DNA from: Ciona intestinalis
Taxonomy: Eukaryota; Chordata; Ascidiacea; Phlebobranchia; Cionidae
Length of the DNA stretch: 64,000 nt
NCBI RefSeq assembly: GCF_000224145.3
Contig: NC_020167.2
Coordinates: 2,619,611 to 2,683,610, forward strand
Direction of reading: 5' to 3'
A program made the position numbers and the translations under genes. This document shows, piece after piece, positions 37,101 through 47,463 of the stretch. A model generated the notes under the pieces. It was given only the letters and a program-made list of their open reading frames with translations. It ran no database searches and was not told the DNA's origin. The stretch's first letter is position 1. Each line of letters begins with the position of its first letter.

Positions 37101-38478
37101 TAAGAATGAATACTGATGTTCGTAGGGGAATATTTTACGCTATTATGTCAGCTGAGGATTACATGGATGCCTTTGAAAGAGTGGTAAAGATGGGTTTAAA
37201 GGTAACAAAAACTTAGCGCTAATCTACATAAAAAATATTTTTGTTAAACTGTTAAAATCACAGTAGCCATAATATTATGCTACAAAGTTACAGCCGTCAT
37301 CTTGATTATGGCCTTACCCCTTCTGCTGGCAACCCTTATAATCTTTAAAAAATTTCCTGGCCTTTCACATTTAATAGTAGTATAAATAAATGTAGTACTT
37401 TGTGTAAAATTGGTATACTGTCTTACCAATTTAAAAAGATAATAAATTCTGGATAATTTAGAGCTACTGTTGTTTAGGCAATTTCAGGTCCTCTGGTTTA
37501 CCCCACTAAATGACCTCATTAAATTTCTAATAGACTTAAGACATTATTTTCTCACGCAGGGAAAACAACTTCGTGAGATTAGTCATGTTGTTGTGGAATG
37601 TTGTATTCAACAAAGATCATTCAACCTCTTCTATTATCATCTACTGAATAAATTCTGTCTTTATAACAGGTAACCATACTTATGTCATGTTTTGTATAAC
37701 TAGTTACTGACGCAAGCTTATACGGTTATTTATTATTTCAAACCATATCTACTGCTTGTTTAAAGAAAGTGTATCGGGTATAAAAAATATAAAAAAGGTG
37801 ATTTATTTTTCCTATATAGGCTCTGTTACGCACTGATGTAGTTGTCATGCAAAAATACTTTATTTTGTCCTATTTTTTAGAGAATTCATAATGACAACAC
37901 AATGTACATTCTGGGATAAGTTTAAACTTCTTGCCTCGTACAGTAAAATGCAACTTTCGAATCTATCAAGTTTAGTTTCAAGTTTGCTTCTTTCGCAAGC
38001 ACTTCCACTTGCATGTCTGAAGGTAAATATTTTTGGTTGAAATTTACAATCAATTAAATTTTTGTGGCAAACCAAATATGACAATGTCATGTCGACAGCT
38101 GATACGGTTATTTTAAGTTATTTGAATGCTTTTAGCAATCAAATTATTGCAGAACTAAATTTAGTTTTTAACAATTTACCATTTCAGACACTTGAGTACA
38201 CGGAAATGGACAAACCAATGGTTTCATTTTTACGTCAGGTTTTAATTCGGATATCAAGATCAGAAAATGCAGATTCTAAAATAAGTGAGATTTTCCCGAA
38301 ACTTGGATCTAGCAAGCACTCCCTGGTTCGTCAAGGATTAAAACTTTTTATTCAACATTTTATGCTCGGTGATGCTAATTTCATGAAAGAACATGAAGAT
38401 ATAAAAGACTGTTTAACAAACATGGATAATAAACTCGTGTCTTCAAAGCAATCATCAATTTTTGGTGGAGTGTGTTAA
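34158..38478 (+). CDS. NOM1: NOM1, nucleolar MIF4G-domain protein
   Basis: Eight exons (34158-34635, 34783-35802, 36147-36238, 36783-36885, 37059-37201, 37560-37669, 37881-38022, 38188-38478) give 792 residues; human NOM1 has 860. The order is: basic N-terminus rich in Lys/Arg, a long Asp/Glu region, GKYVPPALRR, a MIF4G domain (LNRLSESNLGMICSEI, FTEKDIELLVLVLKNVGF), GRWWIVGSSWKGVPM, then an MA3 domain (ARKLRMNTDVRRGIFYAIM, ECCIQQRSFNLFYYHLLNKF, DKPMVSFLRQVLI). NOM1/Sgd1 works in the nucleolus in 18S rRNA maturation with eIF4A-like helicase partners, and binds PP1 in human. The ATG was taken at the first methionine of the basic region; open frame upstream is hydrophobic and unlikely. A hAT-like MITE sits in intron 3. 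METTL18 starts 158 bases after the stop. Confidence 0.95.
36567..36711. mobile_element. hAT-like MITE
   Basis: The ends are CAGTGGCGCAGC and the reverse complement of GCTGTGCCACTG (11 of 12 matching). The element is 145 bases with a G-run/C-run interior. Flanking octamers AGTGTATT and ACTGTCTT agree at 6 of 8, as expected for an aged 8-bp hAT target duplication. CAGTGGCG-type ends are common for hAT-related MITEs. In NOM1 intron 3. Confidence 0.6.
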
Positions 38479-38636
38479 TACTGTTGTGAACTTGTGGTTA
38501 CCGAATTTTTTGTTCTGTTTTACAATTATGTGTTGGTATATGTATTACTATTATGTATTGGTCCAGTTTGATATATCTGGACTTTTGACAGAAATGTTAA
38601 GTGTATTTGATAAAAAGGTAGCTATATTGAAAAATC

Positions 38637-39912
38637 ATGGAATTTAAGTTTAATTTCTGTGATTCTGCGGATGATGGAGAAATAAAAAAGGAAGAAAATA
38701 AGGTGAACGAAAAAGAGGTAACTATACAAAGATATCAAGTCTTCTCCATTGGTGACATACAAGAAGAATGGAAGAAGAGTTCCGACATCGAGTTGTGTTG
38801 TATTGAAAGTTTGAAACTCAATGAAGGGGAAATCTTATATATGCAAACTTATACTGACGCCTACTGTGATGTGGAAGGTAACACAGAGACTGGTGGGAAC
38901 TTAGCAGACAAAGCAATCCCAAACATATTGGATACATCTGATCTTATTCCCAAAGTTTATGAGGGGGGTCTTAAACTTTGGGAAAGTTGTCTTGATCTTG
39001 TGCACTTTCTTGAAAAACAAGAAAATAAGGAACTTCTGCAAGGTAGGGTGTGGGAATTGACATAGGAATAGTATTATGTTATGTCAGATATATGTTGTTA
39101 TAAAATTGTAAAGATATTCATAATATTAGTGTAACATAATCTTTCAGTGCAAAGTTAAAAACTTTCATACTTGTAATTTTACTAAACATCAAGTACTACA
39201 TATTCTATATACATGGCCTTGGCAGTCTGTACCAACTTTACTATAAATATTTCAACTCTATGCCCCTCTCAATCATGTTATTGAATGAATATTTTCTCCA
39301 GGTAAACATGTAATGGAAGTAGGTTGTGGTTTTGGTTTGCCAGGAATATTGGCAGTTAAGTGTGGAGCAAAGAAGGTTGTATTTCAAGACTATAATCATT
39401 TCGTTATTTTTAACGCCACTGGCCCATCAGTGTTTCTTAATGAGTGTAAAACAAAAGTAAGTGATGACGCAACACCAGAGCCAAAGCGTTTGAAAACAGA
39501 GGATGACAATGATGTTATGGATTCTTTTGAAAAATTCCTGGAAACAGATATCAAAACTGAGTGTCAATATTCTTTTATCAGTGGAGATTGGGGAGAAGTG
39601 GCACAAAATGTAGACATAAAATTCGAAACTATTCTTACAGCTGAGACAATATATGACGTAGCAAACTACGAGAACCTACACGGGTTGTTGGAGACATGTT
39701 TGCATCAGAATGGGTGTGTGATTTTGGCAGCGAAGTCCTTTTACTTTGGTGTGGGGGGAGGTATTGAACTTTGGAGAGAATTCGTGAAAAAGAAGAATAT
39801 TTTTAGAACAGATGTGGCTGAGGTTGTAGAGGCGTCAGTCAGAAGAGAAATATTAAAAATGACATTTATAGATGCAAAACCCTCCAAAAATAAGGACAAG
39901 GTAAATGAGTAA
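38637..39912 (+). CDS. METTL18: METTL18, protein-histidine N-methyltransferase
   Basis: Two exons (38637-39042 and 39302-39912) give 338 residues. It starts MEFKFNF (human MTFQFNF). The family block DLIPKVYEGGLKLWESCLDL precedes the Rossmann methyltransferase domain with SAM loop VMEVGCGFGLPGILAVKCGA, VVFQDYN, ISGDWGEV, and ILTAETIYDVANYENLH. The end has AAKSFYFGVGGGIELWREFV, diagnostic of METTL18/Hpm1. The known activity is methylation of a histidine in ribosomal protein uL3 (RPL3), which tunes elongation. It follows NOM1 by only 158 bases, with no AATAAA in the gap and acceptor-like AGs (GGTCCAG, TTTGACAG) before the ATG, so it may be the second gene of a trans-spliced pair. Confidence 0.95.
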
Positions 39913-40027
39913 CATAAATTCATACTCTGTATCATTGCTATTGCTGGCTGACTGGGAGATCCTTTTTCAAGATGAAACTTTGCGCTATATAAATATAGGT
40001 TTATCGAAAGTACAACTACTAAGTTGA

Positions 40028-40876
40028 TTATTCCGTTATATTTTGAATAATTTTTTTTGCTCGTTTTAGTTTTACATCAGCCGCATCTTGGCTGTTTTCG
40101 TTATCATTAAAATATTTTTCCGCTTCTTTAACAGTCTTCGATTTTGCTGCACCCTTTGCATTCTGCAGGTACTCTAACAAGATTTTGAATTGTTTTTTAC
40201 CTATTGCCTCATCATCGTAAATATGTTGCAGCAGCCAAGTCTGTCGAACTTTTTTAAATGACCAATTTTCTTTGTCTTTATGCCAGAGGTCCAAATATTC
40301 AAGAGCTTGAGATTTTGCGACGTTTACATCAGTTTCTTCCTCTTCTTCTTTCTTCTCTTCAAACTTTGCAGGTTCTTTCTTTTTGTTCTTCATCTTCTTG
40401 GGAGTTTTGCGAATTTTCGTTTCTGGTTCCTCTTCGTTTTGCGCAGTTTCTTCTTTCTCAGGATCACTTTCTTTGTTTACCACCTCCTCCTCTTCTTTAT
40501 TTTCATTACTTGTTAACATGGCTTCAAAAGCTCCTGGATCTGGATTAGGAAGTGGAGGCAGCTGTTTCTTCTTCTTTCGCTTCTTCTTCTTTTTTCCATC
40601 AGTCTCTGAATTTTCTTTGTTTGTTTCCTTTATAATTTCGGTATTTTCTTCCTTGGGCTTATCTTCTTTATTTTTTTCTTCTTCAGGCTTGGCTGCAGGG
40701 GTCGGTTCAATGGATTTTTCGGGTGAAATTTCATTTTCTTCGGTCTTTTGCATCTTGTTTTTTGACTTCTTTTTTTTCTTTGTTTTTTCCTTTACTTCCT
40801 TTTGAGCTTCCTCTTCCTCTTGAGTTTCATCTTTTGTATGTTTACGTTTCTTTACTTTAACCACATCCTCAGTCAT
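40028..40876 (-). CDS. C7orf50: C7orf50-like nucleolar WKF-domain protein
   Basis: A single exon of 282 residues starting at the first ATG. The first two thirds are Lys/Glu-rich low complexity. The C-terminal WKF domain is clear: ALEYLDLWHKDKENWSFKKV then RQTWLLQHIYDDE (human [29 protein letters not shown]), followed by LLEYLQNAKGAAKSKTVKEA. Human C7orf50 is nucleolar and linked to ribosome biogenesis; its exact role is not established. A strong acceptor (CCTTTTTTCAG) ends 16 bases before the ATG. MRPL15 lies 135 bases upstream on the same strand. The METTL18 stop is 115 bases away, convergent. Confidence 0.9.
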   Translation of the reverse strand: MTEDVVKVKKRKHTKDETQEEEEAQKEVKEKTKKKKKSKNKMQKTEENEISPEKSIEPTPAAKPEEEKNKEDKPKEENTEIIKETNKENSETDGKKKKKRKKKKQLPPLPNPDPGAFEAMLTSNENKEEEEVVNKESDPEKEETAQNEEEPETKIRKTPKKMKNKKKEPAKFEEKKEEEEETDVNVAKSQALEYLDLWHKDKENWSFKKVRQTWLLQHIYDDEAIGKKQFKILLEYLQNAKGAAKSKTVKEAEKYFNDNENSQDAADVKLKRAKKIIQNITE

Positions 40877-41011
40877 ATTGTCCTAATTATTCTGAAAAAA
40901 GGATATATATTTACACAAAATAGTTCACGGTTTGAAACATACCTAATATTAATTATGCGAACAGATTTCAAGTTTTCACAACATGTAAAATTTAAAACAA
41001 AATAGTAACTG

Positions 41012-41872
41012 CTACATCGCTGCATGTTGCTTGAAATGTTCATTTTCAGGCACCAAAACTGTTTTATCTGCCAAATTTACAATCGATCCCGGCATTAACC
41101 CATTGAACACTTGTCTTGGATCTTTTTTTCCTTCAACCATCAGATGTTTCTGTTCCTCAGAAAGTTCAGGCAAATCATATCCATATTTTTTAGCTAGTTT
41201 CATCCTTTCCTCCCATATTTTTGCTGGATCACTCAAATAGCCTCTCACTTTGGGATCTGTATAGTAAGTTACCAACTCCTGTGGTGGTAGCAGCCTTTTA
41301 TGGATTGGTTTTCCCATAAGAAAATACTCTACAGGGTTACACAGAGCCACAAAGCTTCTGCGGTCATAGAATGCAGTAGAAACAGTACCACCAGCTTTTT
41401 CAACCGTGGCAAGAGCCAGTTCATCTACAATTTGAACTTCTATATCAAGTTTTGCTTTAAAAATATTGGCACCCTGCTCAAGTAAGTATATTCCATAATA
41501 ATTAGACTCACTACCAACCATGCTTAACACTCGGCCATTAGAAATAGCAGTGATATCCACTGGCTTAGTGGGGTCAATTCTTCCAAGGTCAACATGACGT
41601 TGCAATTGCCACAACGTCAATGGGAAGTACTGTCGTTTTAAATGCTGTTCTCTGTTGTATCCGTATTTAGGGATTCTTTTTTGAAACGGCGTTTTATCTT
41701 GAACGTACCCAATCCTTGGTTTGATATTTGGTCGTACTCCATTCTTAAGCCCTATTGCATGGGGTCCGCGATTGGGAGAATGTTTCACTTCGGCGTAAGG
41801 GTTTGCTTTCAAATTTTGCAAATTTACCCTTGGAAGATTACGCAACAAAGATTTATACGATGAATTTGACAT
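41012..41872 (-). CDS. MRPL15: MRPL15, mitochondrial large-subunit ribosomal protein uL15m
   Basis: A single exon of 286 residues; human MRPL15 has 296. Landmarks: LLRNLPRVNLQNLKANP at the N-terminus, RIGYVQDKTPFQKRIPKYGY (family RGFEGGQTPFYLRIPKYGF), PLTLWQLQRHVDLGRIDPTK, and EKAGGTVSTAFYDRRSFVAL. It is a structural protein of the mitoribosome large subunit near the exit region. The start is the first ATG; CTTTATAG followed by GTACAACAG gives acceptor-like AGs within about 35 bases upstream. Like C7orf50 downstream it has no intron, unlike most genes here. XPNPEP3 starts 459 bases away in the opposite direction. Confidence 0.96.
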   Translation of the reverse strand: MSNSSYKSLLRNLPRVNLQNLKANPYAEVKHSPNRGPHAIGLKNGVRPNIKPRIGYVQDKTPFQKRIPKYGYNREQHLKRQYFPLTLWQLQRHVDLGRIDPTKPVDITAISNGRVLSMVGSESNYYGIYLLEQGANIFKAKLDIEVQIVDELALATVEKAGGTVSTAFYDRRSFVALCNPVEYFLMGKPIHKRLLPPQELVTYYTDPKVRGYLSDPAKIWEERMKLAKKYGYDLPELSEEQKHLMVEGKKDPRQVFNGLMPGSIVNLADKTVLVPENEHFKQHAAM

Positions 41873-42331
41873 TTGCTCATTGGTTCAAAGCTGTTGTACC
41901 TATAAAGCAGATAGCGTCCTGAAACACAAATCTAACAGATAACAACACCGCTATGAAACACGCACCGCACTCAAAACATAATCTTTAAACTCGCATGGTT
42001 ATTCTAATTTTGACAAAATCTACACCATTACAGTGTTACCATTTTTACACAAAGTGATAAAAAATATATATTTATCCACACGGTAAGCAAAATACTACTC
42101 TACTATTTAAATAGTAAATCATATTTGTTTAAATATTTGTTAATTTGTTTATACAGTTGTAGTATTTATGGCTCCATATTTATGTAAATTTGTTTTACTT
42201 TCCGAAAAACTCCGATGTCAACCGAGTTTAATAGGGTTATTCCCCGCCGGTGATTGCGGCATGTTGCAGCGTAAATGGAGACTGTTGCATGACTGTATTT
42301 CGTGCTCGTGTACGGAAATCATAAACAAGAA
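41873..42331. promoter_or_regulatory. Shared divergent promoter region, MRPL15 / XPNPEP3
   Basis: 459 bases between two divergent start codons of mitochondrial-function genes. An upstream ATG near 42290 opens a short reading frame that ends before or at the XPNPEP3 ATG in another frame. No TATA box seen. Bidirectional use is inferred from spacing only. Confidence 0.45.
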
Positions 42332-45300
42332 ATGACAATTTACGTAAATCGTCTAATTTGTTGGACGGGAAGACATCTCGGCGTCTCAATTCGAAGATTT
42401 TCTAAGAATGCACCAGTCACGAGTAAATCAACATCTGGAAATGAAAATGAAATGTTAAAACGAAATCTAGGGCAGCCTACTTCATATACTCATCCGTTTC
42501 TAATGACCGAAGGTATGGTGTAAAATATACTTAACAAAACAAGGCTTTGGTGCAGTACTGCAGTATATACCCATCAAATACTGGTTTGCATTTGAGTTAC
42601 AAATATAACACATAAAACAGTAGGCATGTTTTCCTTATGCATAAAGTAATATTGTTTTTCTGAAGGTGAAGTTACACCAGGTTTAACGAAACAAAATTAT
42701 CGAGCAAGAAGAAATGCTGTCATGGCAACAGTATGTGCTGCCCAAGATAATTTAACAGAAGAAAAAACGATGGGAGAAACATGGGGAGCAGATGTAAGTT
42801 GGTTTATTGTTTGGTTCTTGTTTTAGTTTTCAATAGTTATGAGAGTATTTTTACAATATTTTTAATACAGTTATACTTATACACTATATTTATTGTTTAA
42901 TTTAAATGTATTTTGCTTGATCCTCGCATGCTCACAAACATGACAGGCGTTATAACACAGGCACTATGTTTTTTTATACCTCGTGTTTACTTAGGAGATA
43001 CCACAGATGTAAACTTGTGAGTGATTGTGAATTAAAACTGATTGGGTGTAACCTGAATATTTATTGAATACTTGTGTTTGACTCTTTACATGAGATAAAT
43101 TATGTAACATTACAGCGGGAAATGCAAGAACACGTTGTGATTGTTCTTGGTGAAGCCACAACTTACATGACAGAGGACATACCTTACCCTTTCCATCAGA
43201 ATACAAACTTCAGATACCTTTCTGGATTCTTGGTATAACCTATGCTAAAAAATGTTGTTACTACTGTAACAAAAAGTTGTGAATATGTAACCTGAAAAAT
43301 TTTAAAATTTTAGCACATTTCACAGACTGTAAATTAAATTTTTGGCAATAAATTTAATGTAGTTGGCCCGTGTCATCACTGGTACGATGTCTTCTCAATT
43401 ATTCATTTGCAACGTTTATATTAAATCACCAGGAACCTGATAGTTGCCTGATTATGGAAACGATGCCGGGACGACCTCATCCTGAACATAAATCTACTCT
43501 TCTTGTTCCAAAGAGGGATCCAGTAAAGGAATTATGGAATGGATCAAGAGCAGGAAAAGATGGCGCTCTTACTCTCACAGGTTTGTTACTTTTTGGTAAA
43601 TTCTGTTGTTATATTAATTATGGATTGTGTGTGTTTGTTATTTGTTGATTGATGTTAATTTTTGCTTTTTAAAAATTAAGGTGTCCACCACACTGAAGAG
43701 ATAGAAAGACTGCCTGAGATTCTCTCCAAGTTTCTCACAGACAAATACACAATCTGGTACGACTTCGATAAAAAGGTGAACTACAATCTTCACATGGAGC
43801 ATATAAGGTGAGAAAATAATTTATCATTGCCACTAAAATATAACTAAATTTCCAATGCCAAAAATATCTTAATAAAAAATTTTGACAACACACACAATAT
43901 GTGCGTTACTCATAAATTTTGTTTCAGACCGTTCTTAGCGGAAGCCCATCACAACAAAATGAAAATCAACCTCATTAAGAACACGATCCACTATCATAGA
44001 CATATTAAATCTGACGAGGAGATAATGCTTATGTATAAAGCTGCTACAGTATCTGCAGAGGTGACAAGCTAAAAGTATTATTTTAATTTTCTTTTACTTC
44101 AACATTTTTATCATGGTTACCTCAGCAGTTTTTTTAATATAACTAGCCATTTTGTTTATGCAAATTAATGTTTAAAATACTACTAAATTCTGCACTCCAG
44201 GGTTGTCATTAATTTTAGTTTTCAATCTGTCTGGAATTTTACTCATTTTTTTTATGTTTTTATTCAGATAAATGAATCCTATTTATTGTTAAGTAAGGAG
44301 ATATAAGGTTTACTATTTGCTGTCATTTATTCAAATGAATCTCACATGTCATTCATATATCCATTTCCCATTTCCATACAGGCCTTTAAACGAGTGATCC
44401 CAATATCGTACCCCAGTATAAATGAGTCAATAATACACGCCCTACTTGACACTGAATGTAGGATTGCTGGTGCACAGATGCTTGCTTATCCTCCTGTTGT
44501 TGCTGGTGGAGACAGGTTTGTTTGGACAAGACCGAAGTTTTATATAAGATATACTCAGCAACAGGGGCTTCCAATTTTTTGTTTGTGCCACTTTTTAATT
44601 TAAAACATTTCTGCAACCTTTGGTAGTTTTTATAATATAGTTGGGTGGGGAAAGATGAGACACCTTTATCCTGATCGTGTTTTAAGCAATTAACAGCGGT
44701 CTATGAGAGTTGTAAAGATACGGTTTTATAATTCTTTGAATGTTCTTTGTATACTACCAAAATGGCGTGAAAATAGAATGAAAAGGTGTCCCATCCCCAC
44801 CTCCCTCAGGAATACTACTTAGTTGTTAGTAAAAAAATAATTTAATATATATATATATTTTATTTCATAAATATAGTTTGATAATTTTTCTCTTTATGAG
44901 ATAATTGTTCAATATTTTTACAATCTCTTGTTTAACATTAGAGCGAACACCTTACATTATATTTCCAACAATCAACGTATCAATGATGGAGAGTTGGTGT
45001 TGGTTGATGCTGGTGCTGAATATCATGGATATGTGGCCGACATCACAAGAACATGGCCTGTTAGTGGAAAGTAAGCAACCAAGCTGTTATAAGGAGATGG
45101 AAGTATATTACAGCTGGATTTTGTTTTGTTTTAAACATCAGATATGATTAGTTTGATGTGTGTTGTACTTACAAAACAGATATAAATCTAGAAAAATATA
45201 TATTGGGTAAAATTGTTCTCAATTTTAAAGATTACTATAATAATATGATGTGCTATACACTTATATGTCTTTATTAAAATATGTTAATAATTTCTATCGT

Positions 45301-46559
45301 TTATTGTTTCCGATAGTGGAAAAAAAAGTTTATTAGTTTTGCAATTATATGTACATATATATGAAAACAAACCAAAAGTTTAAACAGGTTCACTCCACCT
45401 CAACGTAAGCTGTATGATGCAGTGTTGCGCACACAACTTGCGTGTATTGAACTCTGTAAGGTTGGGTCAACACTGGATGAGATATATGGTGCCATGACAA
45501 TGTTTCTGGTGCAAGAGCTTCTTGGTGCTGGTGTCATTAAACAAAAACTTAAACCAAAAGAAGTATATGAAGTTAGTGGCTTGTGTTGTGTACCAATTAT
45601 ATACAATTATACTATTACGAATACGATTGTTTTTTATTGAATAAGCCATAAATTATTGCTTTTGGGGCACACTTTTTGGAGGCTTCCCAAAAGTTTTTTT
45701 CCCACATAGGTTTTACTCTCTCAAAAAATTTTGGAACTTTTTACATTTCATACTATAATACATGCAGTACTTCATGTAAAATTGATATACACACATTACC
45801 CCCAGTTCGGAAAACCATGTCATAAATAATTTACTAATTCATAAAGTGAGGACCTTACCAACTGCTTTTCAAGCTTCTCTTATATTGATTTTATTTTAAA
45901 GTTTGGTCGAAAATATTGTCCCCACCATGTTGGTCACTGGTTGGGAATGGACGTGCATGACACGAATGCTATTTCAAGATCAACCACGCTTAGGCCCGGG
46001 ATGGTGGTCACAGTTGAGCCAGGTACATGATCTGTCATAATGTTAATTTGTTTGTGCAATTAGAACATTGTTAACCTTTGTACGTTTAATGTTTAGAAAA
46101 AAGTATTGAGTTTTCTCTTGTTACGAGGCAGAACATATGATTGAGTAGAGTTCATGAAGTTAAATAAAACATTTGGAACATAGTTGTTTTCATACAATTT
46201 AGATTGAATGCAAATCTATTCCAGTAACAAACCAAAGATTCTGAACATGAATAAAAAAAAGCACTGTGTTATAATGACTGTCATTTTCCCATCACGCGAA
46301 GGTAAAGCAAGTTAGATTTATTCATTCAAACAACGGATTCTATTAGGTAGAATTTTTCCTTATTTATCTTACCATTTATCCAGGCATTTACATTGATACT
46401 AATGACATTAATGTGGACGAAGAATATCGAGGCATCGGGATCCGAATAGAGGATGACGTCGTTATCACCAAATCTGGACCACGAGTGCTAACGGCCGCGT
46501 GTCCGAAAGATGCGGACGAGATTGAAGCTCTTTTTCAAAAATCGAAATCCTCTTCATGA
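42332..46559 (+). CDS. XPNPEP3: XPNPEP3, mitochondrial aminopeptidase P3 (Icp55 type)
   Basis: Eleven exons (42332-42512, 42666-42793, 43116-43232, 43433-43580, 43681-43807, 43928-44060, 44382-44515, 44942-45070, 45388-45571, 45902-46022, 46384-46559) give 525 residues; human has 507. The N-terminus is basic and lacks acids ([20 protein letters not shown]), typical of a mitochondrial presequence. The AMP_N domain includes [18 protein letters not shown]. The pita-bread peptidase domain keeps all metal ligands: [20 protein letters not shown] (two Asp), [15 protein letters not shown] (His), TVEPGIY and IRIEDDV (two Glu). It removes one residue from imported mitochondrial proteins after presequence cleavage. 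The exon 9 donor is uncertain by 9 bases (GAA|GTATAT or GAA|GTTAGT; both in phase). A MITE lies in intron 7, a SINE piece in intron 10. Confidence 0.95.
44634..44807 (+). mobile_element. MITE copy G
   Basis: Begins ATAGTTGGGTGGGGAAAGAT, contains CCTGATCGTGTTTTAAGCAA, ends AAGGTGTCCCATCCCCACCT. XPNPEP3 intron 7. Confidence 0.8.
46235..46330 (+). repeat. SINE 3' fragment
   Basis: TGTGTTATAATGACTGTCAT and GTAAAGCAAGTTAGATTTAT match the 3' end of the copies at 10411-10710 and 62739-63036. XPNPEP3 intron 10. Confidence 0.5.
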
Positions 46560-46992
46560 AAACAATGAACTGCGTGGTAGGAACATATTCTCTCACACCA
46601 ACAAAAGCATATTTGCACCACTATTAATCTAAAGCATTGTCTTCAATGCTCATAAAACGCTTCGTGAATCTAGGGGTGTCCATACTATAAGCACTAACGT
46701 TGATTCGTAGCTTGCTTTTGTAAGAAACTATCAAAAGGAATCAAAAAGTTGCTCAAACTCAAAAAGTACTGAGTCATACAGTTAGTTTTGGTTTACAAAA
46801 TACAATTGTTCTTTCAAATATTCTTCAATTTTTATTTCGAATTGTATTGAATGTGTTGGAACCAGCGCTGGTTTTATGCACCATTGAAATGGTATGAGGT
46901 TCAAAGAAAATATCAGATTGCATATAATTTGTTGAGGAGGAATTGGTCAGGAAACGTGATAGTGCATCCGTTTAGGCTTTTAACAAAGCGTG

Positions 46993-47191
46993 TATTGTCG
47001 GGTGGGGACGATGGGACACCTTTTCAATTTAATTTCTTGTTCCATTGGGTAGTAAACATTCAAAGCATTAAAAAACGGTTATCCTTACGACTCCCATAGA
47101 CCGTTGTTAACTGTTTAAAACACGATCGATGTACGATCAGGATATTGAGATATTATGTGCTATGTGTCCCGTCCTCCCGACCATACTTTAT
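46993..47191 (-). mobile_element. MITE copy H
   Basis: Begins TTGTCGGGTGGGGACGATGG, contains AACTGTTTAAAACACGATCG, ends GTGTCCCGTCCTCCCGACCA. It lies between the convergent XPNPEP3 and SLC25A48 genes; the rest of that 900-base gap shows nothing recognisable. Confidence 0.8.
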
Positions 47192-47463
47192 ATTACGTCA
47201 AATATTGACAAGATCTATGGAAAAAAATTCTGGATTCCTAATATAGGAATACCCAACTAACGACAGCATTTATAATGCTTTGCGTCATGATTGGCTTTTT
47301 CGTCGTAAAGAATAACAGACAGTACAGCTGTTTCGTCACAGTAAACATGCCAAATATAAAACAACTTAGAACTCCTCATAGTCGTCCCTTCGACATACAA
47401 GCTGCATTGGTTCTAATATAGAATTGACTAATTGCGAAGTAATTAAAAATATTGCAGCGTCGC

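Noticed and set aside
40383-40805. Long open frames on the + strand opposite C7orf50
   Set aside because: They are Phe/Ser/Leu runs mirroring the Lys/Glu-rich coding sequence of the minus strand; the WKF domain shows which strand is real.
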